A stretch of DNA of 40,128 nucleotides from Mesorhizobium sp. LNHC252B00. GTDB lineage: Bacteria; Pseudomonadota; Alphaproteobacteria; Rhizobiales; Rhizobiaceae. The first letter of the stretch is position 1. Each line of letters opens with the position of its first letter. The stretch spans positions 109,059 through 149,186 of the forward strand of contig NZ_AYWO01000012.1 in the NCBI RefSeq assembly GCF_000502955.1, read 5' to 3'. A program made the translations under genes and the position numbers. Positions 24,449-33,994 of this stretch are shown here, in pieces. A model generated the notes under the pieces. It had not been told where the DNA came from. It made no database searches and worked only from the letters and a program-made list of their open reading frames with translations.

Positions 24449-25611
24449 CGCGTCACATCCGTTCGCTGGATGTCGAGCGATTGGCGGCCATCGGGCGATC
24501 CGCCGGGCGCGATCGCGAGCCAGCCGGTATGGCCGGCCTGCGCGGCACGAGCGCGCGCGACGTAGGGGAAGTGGTGCTTCAGGCTGTTGAGCGGCCTTTC
24601 GAAAACCACCCAGGAAATCCAGGCCACGACGATCGTGGCGGCACTCGCTACCACGAAGCGCCCTGGCCCGTGCTCCGAGACATTGAGCGGAATCCAGGGC
24701 TGCGACTTGACGGCGAGCGACAGCAAGATCGGGTGATAGAGATAGACGCCGTAGCTGATACGGCCTAGGCCGAGCAGCGGCGGCAATTCGGCAAGCTTGC
24801 CGAGGCGGCCGCCAAGGCCGCGCGAACAGGCGGCGACAATGGCCATCAGTGGCACCAGGGGCAGGACTTGCCGCACCAGCCAATGGGCCCATTCCAGCAT
24901 CGGATCGGCAGGCGCCGGGACAAACCACTCGATCATCAGGAATGCCGCCGCGAAGGCAGGCCAGCCCAGTCGCATCCATTGCGGCAGGCCGGCGCCCCTG
25001 GACCGCCAGCAGGCAAGCAGCGCCCCCGACGCCAGCGCATCCATGGATGCCGGCGGCAGCAGGTCGCGTGCCAGCGCTGGAGTGGCGGTGACCGGCCAGT
25101 AGAAGCGATAGGCCAGCGACAGCGCGATGACGCCGATACAGATCGTCTCGAAGCGCCTGCGTGGGGCGAGCAGGACGACCAGTGGCCAGGCAAGGTAGAA
25201 CTGCTCCTCGATGCTCAGGCTCCAAAAATGGCACAGCACCCAGGGTGTCCAGTCATTGCGCAGCGCATACCAGAAATTCGACAGATAAAGCGCGTGCCAG
25301 ACCAGCGATCCTCTGGACTGGTCCAGGTCGACCAGCCAGACGAAACCCAGGACTGCAAAATAGGGCGGGAATATCCGCAGCGCGCGCCTGATGTAGAAGG
25401 AGCGCAGCGCGGGGCCGGTCTCGAATTCGGCGGCCGAACGCGCTTCCAGGAGCAGGCGCGTGATCAGGAAGCCGCTCAGCACGAAGAACAGCCGCACGCC
25501 GATATGGCCCCAAAATGAAGATCCTCCCGCCGCGAAGAAATGGGAATACATGACCATCGTCACGGCGACGGCCCTGAGTGCATCGAGCTGGATGTCGCGG
25601 GCGTTTCTCAT
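24445..25611 (-). CDS. Membrane acyltransferase (acyltransferase 3 / OafA-ExoZ type)
   Basis: A 388-residue integral membrane O-acyltransferase. The start was set at MRNARDIQLDALRAVAV, the usual N-terminal pattern (xxLDxLRAxA) of the family; the open frame extends 44 codons upstream without family features. About ten hydrophobic segments follow, with RLFFVLSGFLITRLLLE near residue 50, FWSLSIEEQFYLAWPL near 135 (the conserved ExxFY), and YGVYLYHPILL near 300. It likely acetylates or succinylates sugar residues of the exported glycan. It is the first gene of a four-gene operon with 4-base overlap to the next. Confidence 0.92.
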   Translation of the reverse strand: MRNARDIQLDALRAVAVTMVMYSHFFAAGGSSFWGHIGVRLFFVLSGFLITRLLLEARSAAEFETGPALRSFYIRRALRIFPPYFAVLGFVWLVDLDQSRGSLVWHALYLSNFWYALRNDWTPWVLCHFWSLSIEEQFYLAWPLVVLLAPRRRFETICIGVIALSLAYRFYWPVTATPALARDLLPPASMDALASGALLACWRSRGAGLPQWMRLGWPAFAAAFLMIEWFVPAPADPMLEWAHWLVRQVLPLVPLMAIVAACSRGLGGRLGKLAELPPLLGLGRISYGVYLYHPILLSLAVKSQPWIPLNVSEHGPGRFVVASAATIVVAWISWVVFERPLNSLKHHFPYVARARAAQAGHTGWLAIAPGGSPDGRQSLDIQRTDVTR

Positions 25612-26235
25612 CGGCGGCTTCCGCCGGCGCGATGTCCGCGATGAAGCCGACTGCTGGTCGGCTCGATCGGCAGGGTGCCGGCATCGCCGATCCCACGCTT
25701 TGCAACTCCGGCCCGGCCGGGCTCGAAATCGAGGTAGGGACAACTCAAGTTGGCCAAGCTGGCGGTTCCTCCACGGCCTGTGTCCAGTCGCAAAAAGTCC
25801 CCCAGGAGATGGATCGGCTATGCCATTGTGCAGCGCAACACAAAAAATTTACCCAGCTGAAACACTTCGGTGAGTAGGCGCCAGATCATCGACAAAACGG
25901 CCAGATACCCACGTTTCGGCGACTTTTTCCAGCAATTCAGCTTGCTTGCGCGGCTTGCGCGCTGCAGCATGGTTGCCATTTTAATCGGTTGGTTGCACGG
26001 CCCGTCCGCCGTATTTCAGCGACGATGGCTCGCCTGCCTGTGTGAAGCGGGCCGCGCCTTGGCAATTGCGGCCCTATCTCACACCCCCTCAAACACCACC
26101 GTCTGCTCCAGCCCGAACGATCCGCTGTCCTGCCCCATCAAGCCGCCGGCGCTGCCTCACGACAGGCGGGCCGGTTCCCCGTATTTCCTGTTCCGTTAGG
26201 CGAGTTTGCGACGGGCGGCAGGGAGGACGAACCAA
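25612..26235. other. Gene-free stretch between divergent units
   Basis: 624 bases separate the glycan operon (leftward) from the EamA exporter (rightward), so both promoters should be here. The run CACAAAAAATTTACC near 25840 is the most AT-rich spot. A 19-codon fragment on the minus strand (26079-26138, MGQDSGSFGLEQTVVFEGV) looks faintly like a protein C-terminus, but it has no gene attached. I see no RNA gene or clear repeat. Confidence 0.5.
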
Positions 26236-27117
26236 ATGACATCGACGTCAATTGCCCGTCGCGAGGCGGCGTCCCTGCCCATCGCGGCGCTGATGGGCGC
26301 CATGGTGTCGATCCAGATTGGCGCCACCTTCGCCAAGGGCTTGTTCCCGCTGATCGGCGCGCAGGGCACGACGACGCTGCGGCTCGTCGTGGGCGCGCTG
26401 ATGCTGATCGCGGTGCTGCGGCCCTGGCAAATGTGGCCCTCGCGCGCCACCATGCCGTGGTTGGTCGCCTATGGCGTGACGCTGTGTGCGCTCAACCTTC
26501 TGTTCTATGCCGCGCTCGCCACCATCCCGCTCGGCATAGCGGTAGCGCTGGAATTTTCCGGACCGCTGCTGGTGGCCACGCTGGCGTCGCGGCGCGCCAG
26601 CGACTTTGCCTGGATCGTGCTGGCGGTGGCCGGCATCGTGCTGTTGTCGCCGTTCGTTCATTCACTCGCACCGCTCGACCCGACCGGAGTGATGCTGGCG
26701 CTGGCGGCGGGCGGATTCTGGGCCCTCTATATCGTGCTCGCCCAGAAGGCGGGCGCGGAGCTCGGCACCCGCACCACGGCCTACGGAATGGCGATCGCCG
26801 CCGTGCTTGTGCTGCCCTTCGGCGCGGCGCAAGCGGGAACCGCGCTGCTCGCGCCATCGATCCTGGGCAGTGCCTTGCTCGTCGGCCTGTTTTCCAGCGC
26901 ATTGCCGTTCTTTCTGGAAATGGTGGCGCTGACTCGAATGCCGGCCCGCATCTATGGCACGCTGACCTGCCTGGAGCCGGGGCTGGGCGCGCTGGCCGGC
27001 TTCCTGTTCCTGCACGAGAGCCTGACCACCACGCAATGCGCCGGGATCGCAGCCGTCATTGCCGCGGCTTTCGGTACTGCGCTTACATCGCAGCCGCCGG
27101 TGCCGTCGCCGGAGTAG
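26236..27117 (+). CDS. EamA/RhtA-type drug/metabolite transporter
   Basis: A 293-residue inner-membrane protein with about ten transmembrane helices arranged as two EamA repeats (about 15-145 and 155-285). The second repeat carries the family-typical RIYGTLTCLEPGLGALAGFLFLHE (a glutamate-proline signature near helix 9). The closest well-known relative is the E. coli threonine/homoserine exporter RhtA, which suggests export of amino acids or similar small molecules; the substrate is unproven. The ATG follows GGGAGGACGAACCAA. It converges with the autotransporter gene. Confidence 0.88.
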   Translation: MTSTSIARREAASLPIAALMGAMVSIQIGATFAKGLFPLIGAQGTTTLRLVVGALMLIAVLRPWQMWPSRATMPWLVAYGVTLCALNLLFYAALATIPLGIAVALEFSGPLLVATLASRRASDFAWIVLAVAGIVLLSPFVHSLAPLDPTGVMLALAAGGFWALYIVLAQKAGAELGTRTTAYGMAIAAVLVLPFGAAQAGTALLAPSILGSALLVGLFSSALPFFLEMVALTRMPARIYGTLTCLEPGLGALAGFLFLHESLTTTQCAGIAAVIAAAFGTALTSQPPVPSPE

Positions 27118-27201
27118 GGGCGACGGACCGTAAAGGCTCATGCCGCGAGTGCTTCTCCGGCGCCTCCGCCGTTCGAGAATTGCCCCCATCCTTCGCGTCG
27201 G

Positions 27202-30200
27202 TCAGAACCTCAAGCCGAGATTGACCTTCGCACCCTGATCGACCGTGCCGCCGCCGAACTGTCCGGTGTAGGAGAGCTTCAGCGTGGCATTGGCCGACAT
27301 GTTCAGGTCGAGGCCAGCCTCGACCACTGCTGCGTCCCTGGCGACAGGCACGCCGGCGATGGTGAAGAGATCGCCGCCGGCGAAGGCGAAGCTTGAGGTC
27401 GGGATGTCATCACCAAAGGCATGGCGCCAGCCGAGCATGCCGCGCGCCGTGGCCTTGATCTCGCCGAGGCCCAAATCGGTGGAAGCACGCAGGCCGAGCG
27501 TTGTGAAGGTTGCATCGGTGGTTGAGCCGGCACTGGTCAGCGCCGCCGCACCGCCGGTTTCGGTAAAGCCGTCGGTGTGCACGCTGACATAGGCGAGGTT
27601 GGCGAAAGGTTCGAACTTGAAGTGCCCGGCATCGGCCTTGTAGGCGAGTTCGCCGAACGCTTGCGCCGTGCCGGCATCGTAGTCGGCCGACAGCCCGTCC
27701 GCGAAACCATTGAAAGCGACGGCGCGTTTTGTCGAGAGGCTGTTCCAGCTGTAGGCCGCACCGGTGCGGAAGGCGATGGCGCCCAAATCGGTGCCGCCAT
27801 AGAGGCCGAGATGATAGCTGTCGTTCTTGCCCGATGAATTGCGGTCATCGGCGTCGAAGGACGAATGGCTGTAGCCGCCGAGCAGGCCGACGCGCCAGGT
27901 GCCGAGCTGGGTGTCGGCGCCGGCCAGCAGGCCGCCCGTCGAGCGGTCGAAGGCGGCGGCGTTGCCGTCGCTGTCGGTATTGCCCCAGGAACCAAAAGCC
28001 TGGCCCCAGACGGCGAAACGGTCGGTGTCGGCGGCGACCATTTCAGGCCCGCCTTCGCCATAGGCCATGACGGGCAGGGCAGGAGTGCTGCCGGCATCGC
28101 CGAAGGCGGCGCTGATGCGGCTGGTGGCGGCGTCGCGGATGAAACGGCTGTCCTCCAGCAACATGCCCTTGGCCGAGGCATGGATCTCGCCGGAGAGCTG
28201 GTCGAAGGCATCTTGCGCGGCGGCTTCGCTCGGCAAGGCAAAGATAGCATCAAACAGCGGATTGCCGCTGCCAAGGCTTTCGGCGCCGGTGCCGGTGGCG
28301 ATCTGGTTGGGCGTCAGGCCGACCGAGGCGAAGGTCTTCTGGACGACATCGAGGTAGACGTGGTTGGCGTCGTAGCTGTCGACCAGGCCGAGGAAAGCCG
28401 TCCCGGTGTTGCCGCCAAACGTATATGTCCCGGTGACGCCGCCATCGGCTTGCAGCACCGTGTAATGCGTGCCCCCCACATAGGGTGCGCCGTCGAGTTT
28501 GACCACGTCGATCAGCGCGCCGCTGTCGATCGTTGCGGCGCCCGCCGCATGGAGGAAGTCGGACGTGCCGGTCGAGGTCAGTTCGACCAGGTAGATCGAG
28601 CCCGCCGCCTGGTCGACATTGCCCGCGACATTGAGCGTGCCGATCGAATTGCCCGGTGCGATGATGCCGCCCGACTGTGCCACGATGCCGCCCACCGTGC
28701 CGTTGCCGCCCAGCATGCCGCCGGTGATGGTCACAAGCGAACTCGCCAGCGATCCGTTCACGGCCAGCCGTCCGCCGCTCACATTGGTGGCGCCGGTGAA
28801 GCCGCTCGAATTGCCTGTCAGGTTGGTATTGCCGGCGATCTGGTTGATCGTCCCCAGCCCGCTGATGCCGGCATCGAACGCATAATTTGTATTGGTATGG
28901 TTGAAATTGAGCGCACCGGTGCCGAGGCCGAACTGGAACGTGGCCGAGCCGAGGACACCGGCGCCCGTCGCCGCGGCGCCTGCCGCGCCGCCAATGTTCA
29001 CTGTGCCGGTGGACCCGGCCTGATCAGCGATGAGCAAGTTTCCGGCAACCGTAACCGCACCATCATTGGCGACGGTCAGGGTGCCAGCGCCGTCGATGCC
29101 GACGTAAAGGTCCGCACCGTTCGTCCACTTCGACCCCGTGCCATCAACCTTGACAGTCCCGATATCACCGCCATTTGTCCCAATCTTGCCATTGGTGTCG
29201 GTGATCTCGCCGCCATTGGTGACGGACACCGTGCCGACGCTTAAAACCGATAAATCGCCGCTGTTTAACCACTTGGACCCAGAACCGTCGACTGTTGCCA
29301 ATGCGCTGGACCCACCGTAGTATCCGACAAGCCCGTTGACATCGGACACCAGGCCGCCATTGCTGATGGCAAGGACACCGTCTCCGGCCACTCCCAAGAT
29401 CAAACTGCTGGCGACGGTCCAATTCGAGCCGACGCCATCAATGGTGGCCGTGCCGGTCGTTCCCGGACCACTGCCGACACTGCCGCTGCTGCTGGTGACC
29501 GTGCCGCCTTGGGTAATGGCGAGGGTGCCATTGCCGTCTACCTCAAGATAGCCGCTGTTGGTCCAGGTCGATCCCGGGCCATCCACAGTTACCGCGCCTG
29601 AGGAATCTGTATCAACCGCAACAAGTCCATTGACGTCAGACACAGCACCGCCGTTTGAGACATGGAGCGTGCCGGCGCCGCCCTTACCAATATACAGATC
29701 GCCGCTATTGGTCCAGGTCGAGCCGGCACCGTCGACGAACACCGTGCCGGCCGAGTCCGCCGTGTAGCCAACGAAACCCGAGCCATTGCTGACCGCGCCG
29801 CCGTTCGAGATCGTCAGCGCGCCCGTGCCAAAACCTCCGACATAGAGGTCGCCGCTGTTCGTCCACTTCGATCCCGCACCGCCGACCGCCACCGTGCCGG
29901 CCGAGTCGGCAGCGTAGCCAAGATAGCCCCCGCCATTGCTGGCCGTGCCGCCGTTCGAGATCGTCAGGCTACCTGTATCGAAACCGCCAATGAACAGATC
30001 CGAACTGTTCGTCCACTTCGATCCGGCACCATCGACCGTCACCGTGCCGGTCGAGTTGTAGCCCACATAGCCCTTGGCGCTGCTGACCGCACCGCCATTC
30101 GAAATCGTCAGCTTGCCCGTGCCACCACCGCCTACGAACAGATCCGAACTGTTCGTCCACTTCGAACCCGCGCCATCGACCGCCACCGTGCCGACGGAAT

Positions 30201-31308
30201 CCACACCATAGCCAACGAAGCCCAGATCACTGTTGACCGCGCCGCCATTGGTGATCGCCAGAGCGCCGGTGCCCTGCTCGCCGACGAACAGGGCGGAACT
30301 GTTGGTCCAGGTCGAGCCGGCACCGTCGACGAACACAATGCCGGTCGAGCCCACCGCGTTGCCGACATGGGCCAAGTCATCGCTGACCGCGCCGCCTTGG
30401 TCGATCACAAGAAAGCCTTTGCCGGAATCGCCGACGGTCAAGGACCCGCTATTGGCCCAGGTCGAGCCGGCGCCAGCGACTATCACCTGGCTGTTTGAAT
30501 CGGTGCTGTAGCCCATTATGCCATCAGCATTGCTAACCACACCGCCGTTCTTGATTACCAGCTCGCCGTCGCCATCATGGCCGACATAGAGCGCTCCATT
30601 GTTTGTCCAGGTCGCATCATCGATCGTCACCGAGCCGGTCGAACCTGAATATCGGCCAATATAGGCGCTGTCGCTGCTGACCTTGCCGCCGTTGGAAACC
30701 GTTACCGCGCCAACGCCGGAACCGCCGACCGTGAGGCTATCACTGTTAAGCCACATCGAGCCGGCGCCGTCGATCTTTACGACTCCTTGAGCGTTGCTGC
30801 CGCCGGCAACAATACCAACAACATCCGTCACGACACCGCCATTGAGGATATCGAGCGTAGCCAGCCCGAAACTACCAACCACCAGACTGCTGCTGCTGGT
30901 CCACGAGGAACCCGCATTTACGGTGACGTCAGAAGTCGAGTTATCCCCCCAGGATAAGAATGCTCGGCCGCTCGTCAACGTACCGTTCGAAATGACAAGG
31001 CTGCCGTCCGAAGAACCTGTAAAGCCAAGGTAAATATCGTCCGCAAAAGCGCTGCCAGCGTTGATAGCAGTCGGATTCGGTGTCGTTGTGCTGATATATA
31101 CAATATCGGCCGCCGTCGGCACCGACCCAGCGCTCCAGTTTCCGGCCGTAAACCAATCCGTGGAGGTGGTGCCGAACCAGATATCGGCGGCGGTGGCGGC
31201 GATTGGCTGGCCAAGACCGACCAGAGCGGTCGACGTCAGCGCCAGATACTTCAACGCCTTTGCCTTGCGGCCTCCAAATGTGTTCTGCGGCATCCAAACC
31301 CCTGACAT
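27202..31308 (-). CDS. Autotransporter with tandem-repeat passenger (type Va secretion)
   Basis: A 1368-residue surface or secreted protein. An extended signal peptide (basic KAKALKYL then hydrophobic to about residue 40, ending PIAATAAD) leads into a beta-helical passenger. Thirteen degenerate repeats of 47-50 residues run from about residue 130 to 770, each reading VDGAGSxWTNSxxLxVG, then GxLxISNGGxVS. A linker with GGNGTVGG and GIIAPGNSIGTLNVAG follows, typical of the region before the barrel. The last 280 residues are the outer-membrane beta-barrel, ending in aromatic F (VNLGLRF). The ATG after CAGGGTGAAA was chosen; the frame is also open from an ATG 11 codons upstream. It probably mediates adhesion or aggregation. 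An AraC-type regulator lies just upstream on the same strand. Confidence 0.92.
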   Translation of the reverse strand: MSGVWMPQNTFGGRKAKALKYLALTSTALVGLGQPIAATAADIWFGTTSTDWFTAGNWSAGSVPTAADIVYISTTTPNPTAINAGSAFADDIYLGFTGSSDGSLVISNGTLTSGRAFLSWGDNSTSDVTVNAGSSWTSSSSLVVGSFGLATLDILNGGVVTDVVGIVAGGSNAQGVVKIDGAGSMWLNSDSLTVGGSGVGAVTVSNGGKVSSDSAYIGRYSGSTGSVTIDDATWTNNGALYVGHDGDGELVIKNGGVVSNADGIMGYSTDSNSQVIVAGAGSTWANSGSLTVGDSGKGFLVIDQGGAVSDDLAHVGNAVGSTGIVFVDGAGSTWTNSSALFVGEQGTGALAITNGGAVNSDLGFVGYGVDSVGTVAVDGAGSKWTNSSDLFVGGGGTGKLTISNGGAVSSAKGYVGYNSTGTVTVDGAGSKWTNSSDLFIGGFDTGSLTISNGGTASNGGGYLGYAADSAGTVAVGGAGSKWTNSGDLYVGGFGTGALTISNGGAVSNGSGFVGYTADSAGTVFVDGAGSTWTNSGDLYIGKGGAGTLHVSNGGAVSDVNGLVAVDTDSSGAVTVDGPGSTWTNSGYLEVDGNGTLAITQGGTVTSSSGSVGSGPGTTGTATIDGVGSNWTVASSLILGVAGDGVLAISNGGLVSDVNGLVGYYGGSSALATVDGSGSKWLNSGDLSVLSVGTVSVTNGGEITDTNGKIGTNGGDIGTVKVDGTGSKWTNGADLYVGIDGAGTLTVANDGAVTVAGNLLIADQAGSTGTVNIGGAAGAAATGAGVLGSATFQFGLGTGALNFNHTNTNYAFDAGISGLGTINQIAGNTNLTGNSSGFTGATNVSGGRLAVNGSLASSLVTITGGMLGGNGTVGGIVAQSGGIIAPGNSIGTLNVAGNVDQAAGSIYLVELTSTGTSDFLHAAGAATIDSGALIDVVKLDGAPYVGGTHYTVLQADGGVTGTYTFGGNTGTAFLGLVDSYDANHVYLDVVQKTFASVGLTPNQIATGTGAESLGSGNPLFDAIFALPSEAAAQDAFDQLSGEIHASAKGMLLEDSRFIRDAATSRISAAFGDAGSTPALPVMAYGEGGPEMVAADTDRFAVWGQAFGSWGNTDSDGNAAAFDRSTGGLLAGADTQLGTWRVGLLGGYSHSSFDADDRNSSGKNDSYHLGLYGGTDLGAIAFRTGAAYSWNSLSTKRAVAFNGFADGLSADYDAGTAQAFGELAYKADAGHFKFEPFANLAYVSVHTDGFTETGGAAALTSAGSTTDATFTTLGLRASTDLGLGEIKATARGMLGWRHAFGDDIPTSSFAFAGGDLFTIAGVPVARDAAVVEAGLDLNMSANATLKLSYTGQFGGGTVDQGAKVNLGLRF
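29000..30921 (-). repeat. Thirteen tandem repeats of about 148 bp in the autotransporter passenger
   Basis: Each repeat encodes 47-50 residues with the pattern VDGAGSxWTNS, LxVG, LxISNGG, VGYxxxSxGTV. Central copies (fifth to ninth) are the most alike, also at DNA level; outer copies are more diverged. Such arrays can change copy number by recombination. Confidence 0.85.
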
Positions 31309-31508
31309 GATAGTCGTTTCACCCTGAGGCTGACATGTCATTGGAGCCCAGCTGTTGTCTTGGGCAGGACCGCAATGGAATTGGACTGGAGCGAAGTGCC
31401 GTGCTTTTTCCGCGCACTGTGGCAGTTTGGCGCCATCGATCGCCGCGGGATCTCGGCTTTTGACGGAGAGGGATTCGGAAATCGCGTCGTGTTTCCGGTA
31501 TCCGGATT

Positions 31509-32546
31509 CTACCTGGCGCTCGTTGGCGTGTAGCCGAAGCGGCGGCGAAAGCAGCGGTTGAAATACGACACATCGCTGAAGCCACTGATCATGGCGATTT
31601 CGCTGACGCGCATCTCGCTATTCTGTCTCTGCGAAAGCAGCTTATGAGCGCGCTGCAGGCGAAGTTCGAGAATGCGCTCGGAAAAGCTGATGCCGGTCTC
31701 CTGCAGGAGATCTTGAACATAGCGCGCGGACAGGCCGAGTTCTTGCGCGACGCCCTGCGCCGAGATGCCGGGGTTGGAAAAATTCTCGGCAATCTTTGCC
31801 AGCACCGCCTGCAGCCTGGCTGCTGGCAGCCCGCGCAAGCCGGCCAGTTCGGCGGGCTCACCCTTGGCGCCTGTCACCAGGCCGATCAGATCGACGATTG
31901 TCTGCGTCGCGTGCGCTATCAAATCGGGCGAGACGAGAGGGCGGCCGGTTTCAAGAAGTTGGCAATAACGCTTGAGAAAATCGAGAGCTTCGTTCTCGGC
32001 GCCGATCTTCAACGCCAGCCTGTCGTCGATCTGCGGGAAGGCCTGGGTGAGGACTGCACGGGGGACCACCACGTTTGTCCACACATTGCTGTCGGAACCG
32101 TGCATTTTCAGCGCTTCCGATGCCGTCACCAGGACCGCTTCACCCTGTCCGACACCATAGTCGCGGCCGACCTGTGCGCCGGTCAGCAGCGTGTCGGATT
32201 TGTTGATCAGCAGGAGATAACCGTCGTTGCCGTCATCGGCGATATTGCTTGCCTTCCTCGTTGCATGCTTGATCGTTCCGGACATCTGGCCAAGAACCAG
32301 TGACCCGACAGCCGTGGCTTCGATCGCGGCTTCGAAAGGCAGGTTGTCCGACATGCCGTATTCGACCGACCATATCTCCGCGAGGTGGATGTCTTGCCAG
32401 AGGGAAAATCGATCGCGATCACTGAGATGCGAGGGCAATTGAGCCGATGAAAACACCGTCTTTTGTGGCAATTGTGTACCCGATATATTTGCGTTCTCTA
32501 ATATAGCGAGCGCGATGCTTTCCATTTCAAGAATAACCAGCGACAA
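31509..32546 (-). CDS. AraC-family transcriptional regulator
   Basis: A 345-residue DNA-binding regulator. The N-terminal part (about 30-200) matches the AraC-type ligand-binding domain found in OxyR-unrelated "AraC_binding_2" proteins (pattern GSLVLGQMSG, LLLINKSD). The C-terminal 100 residues hold two helix-turn-helix motifs: AQGVAQELGLSARYVQDLL and MRVSEIAMISGFSDVSYFNRCFRRRFGYTPTSAR. The ATG at 32546 was taken; MESIAL at 32525 is an alternative. It lies 200 bases upstream of the autotransporter gene on the same strand and divergent from a LuxR-type gene. Control of one or both neighbours is likely but inferred. Confidence 0.9.
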   Translation of the reverse strand: MSLVILEMESIALAILENANISGTQLPQKTVFSSAQLPSHLSDRDRFSLWQDIHLAEIWSVEYGMSDNLPFEAAIEATAVGSLVLGQMSGTIKHATRKASNIADDGNDGYLLLINKSDTLLTGAQVGRDYGVGQGEAVLVTASEALKMHGSDSNVWTNVVVPRAVLTQAFPQIDDRLALKIGAENEALDFLKRYCQLLETGRPLVSPDLIAHATQTIVDLIGLVTGAKGEPAELAGLRGLPAARLQAVLAKIAENFSNPGISAQGVAQELGLSARYVQDLLQETGISFSERILELRLQRAHKLLSQRQNSEMRVSEIAMISGFSDVSYFNRCFRRRFGYTPTSAR

Positions 32547-32666
32547 TGGCCGCCTGGTGTCAACTGATCGAATTTATATCCTTAATCGAGTTCAACCACG
32601 CGTGGCGTCACCCAAAAGTGTGACTTCGCGAAATCCTCCGAAGCGAGATCGGGGCGTGCAGGAGGC

Positions 32667-33809
32667 ATGATGGAGAGGCTGAGCAGCGACGTCCTTTCCT
32701 CGATTATCGGCGATATCTACGATTGCGTTTTGAACCCCGACGGGTGGGCCGGGGTAATGACCCGGATCACAGAGGCGGTCGACGCGGCCTACACCACCAT
32801 CGCGCTTGCCAGCACTGCCGGCAATCGTGGCCGCTTCGCGGCTCAATCGCCCTGGGATCCCGTGCAAATGCGCGTGCTCCAGGAGGACTATGATTTTGAC
32901 GCAATTCCCGGACTGAAGGCCGCGATCGTCGGCGACATCGACACGCCTGTTGCGACGCTGTCGCATATGAGCGAAGCCGAACTCCAGGAGACGCCATTTT
33001 TCCAGAATTGGGCCAAACCGCAGGGATTGCGCGAGGCCTGCATCACCAAATTCGTTCATACGCCGGACCGGATCGGGCTCATGGGTTGCACCACGCGGGC
33101 CAGCAGGGAGGTCATCTCAATCGAGGAACAGCGTTTCCTGGCATTGCTCTCGCCGCATCTGCGCCGCGCTTCGATGATTGGAGACCTGCTCGATCAGGCC
33201 CGCGTTACCGCCAACCTTTATCGCCAAGCGCTCGACCATCTCGCTGTGCCCGTCGTTCTTACCGGCGCCAACGGAAAAATCCTCCATGCCAATGGGGCGG
33301 CCGATCGAATGTTTTCGGCGCAAGGCCCCATTCTTTCCAGGAACGGCCTGCTCCAGGCGCAGAACCTGGTGACAGCCCGCGCCCTGCTGGAGGCAATCGC
33401 CAGTGCCGCGAGCGAGGACGCTTCGCTCGGCTCCCGCGGCATAGGCCTGCCCATTTCGGCTCCCGGTCAGCCGCCCGCCGTCGCCTATGTATTGCCGCTG
33501 ACCGAGGGAACCGCGCGCGCGGCTTTCCGGCCGGCATGTGCCGCTGTCTTCGTTTCGACCACGACGTCTTCTTCTCCACTTCCGGAAGCCGTTCTCACCG
33601 CGCTGTTCGACCTGACGCCCGCGGAGGCGCGGGTTCTGCTGCGCATCGGCAGCGGATTGTCCGCGTCGAAGAGCGCGCTGGCGCTCGGCATCGGCGAAAA
33701 CACCTTGAAGACCCACCTCAACCGAATCTTCGCCAAAACCAGCACGAGACGCCAAGCCGATCTCGTCAAGCTCGTTTCGGACATAGGCACGCCGCTTGCA
33801 CCTCAGTGA
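32667..33809 (+). CDS. LuxR-type helix-turn-helix regulator
   Basis: A 380-residue regulator. The C-terminal LuxR helix-turn-helix (about 315-375) reads LTPAEARVLLRIGSGLSASKSALALGIGENTLKTHLNRIFAKT (conserved TPAE, K-T-H-L-x-x-IF-K). The middle (about 190-300) looks PAS-like (ALDHLAVPVVLTGANGKILHANGAADRMF). The N-terminal 150 residues are a probable sensory domain without a known ligand. There is no receiver domain or acyl-homoserine-lactone pocket pattern, and no synthase gene nearby. The ATG follows AGGAGGC. It is divergent from the AraC-type gene, with 120 bases between them. Confidence 0.88.
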   Translation: MMERLSSDVLSSIIGDIYDCVLNPDGWAGVMTRITEAVDAAYTTIALASTAGNRGRFAAQSPWDPVQMRVLQEDYDFDAIPGLKAAIVGDIDTPVATLSHMSEAELQETPFFQNWAKPQGLREACITKFVHTPDRIGLMGCTTRASREVISIEEQRFLALLSPHLRRASMIGDLLDQARVTANLYRQALDHLAVPVVLTGANGKILHANGAADRMFSAQGPILSRNGLLQAQNLVTARALLEAIASAASEDASLGSRGIGLPISAPGQPPAVAYVLPLTEGTARAAFRPACAAVFVSTTTSSSPLPEAVLTALFDLTPAEARVLLRIGSGLSASKSALALGIGENTLKTHLNRIFAKTSTRRQADLVKLVSDIGTPLAPQ

Positions 33810-33994
33810 TGGCGCCCATATCGGCGCCGGTTAGCCAAATGGTGCGATCCGGACAGGAGACCGGATAGAACTGGTCGCGCTCGAACGCCACCCGTACCTG
33901 CCGATCTGCTCGACGTTGCGCAATGCGGCAAGGGTACTGCGCCTGCACCGGACGGCGCCCCCTTCTGCCTGCCGGCCAATCACTTTGCCAACTC

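Noticed and set aside
24449..25234. N-terminal extension of the second glycosyltransferase frame
   Set aside because: The added residues are an off-frame reading of the acyltransferase gene; the start at 24448 with a 4-base overlap and canonical N-terminus is far better.
26079..26138. A 19-codon minus-strand frame reading MGQDSGSFGLEQTVVFEGV
   Set aside because: It looks like a protein C-terminus, but a stop lies close upstream and no frame joins it to a gene; too little to call a pseudogene.
25870..26199. A 109-codon plus-strand frame in the gene-free stretch
   Set aside because: No ribosome-binding site, no recognisable motif and biased composition; treated as chance.
27865..29244. A 459-codon plus-strand frame within the autotransporter gene
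   Set aside because: It is a shadow frame created by the repeated, GC-rich passenger and barrel sequence.
29000..30921. CRISPR-like array
   Set aside because: The repeats are about 148 bp, coding, in frame and without short spacers; they are passenger-domain protein repeats.
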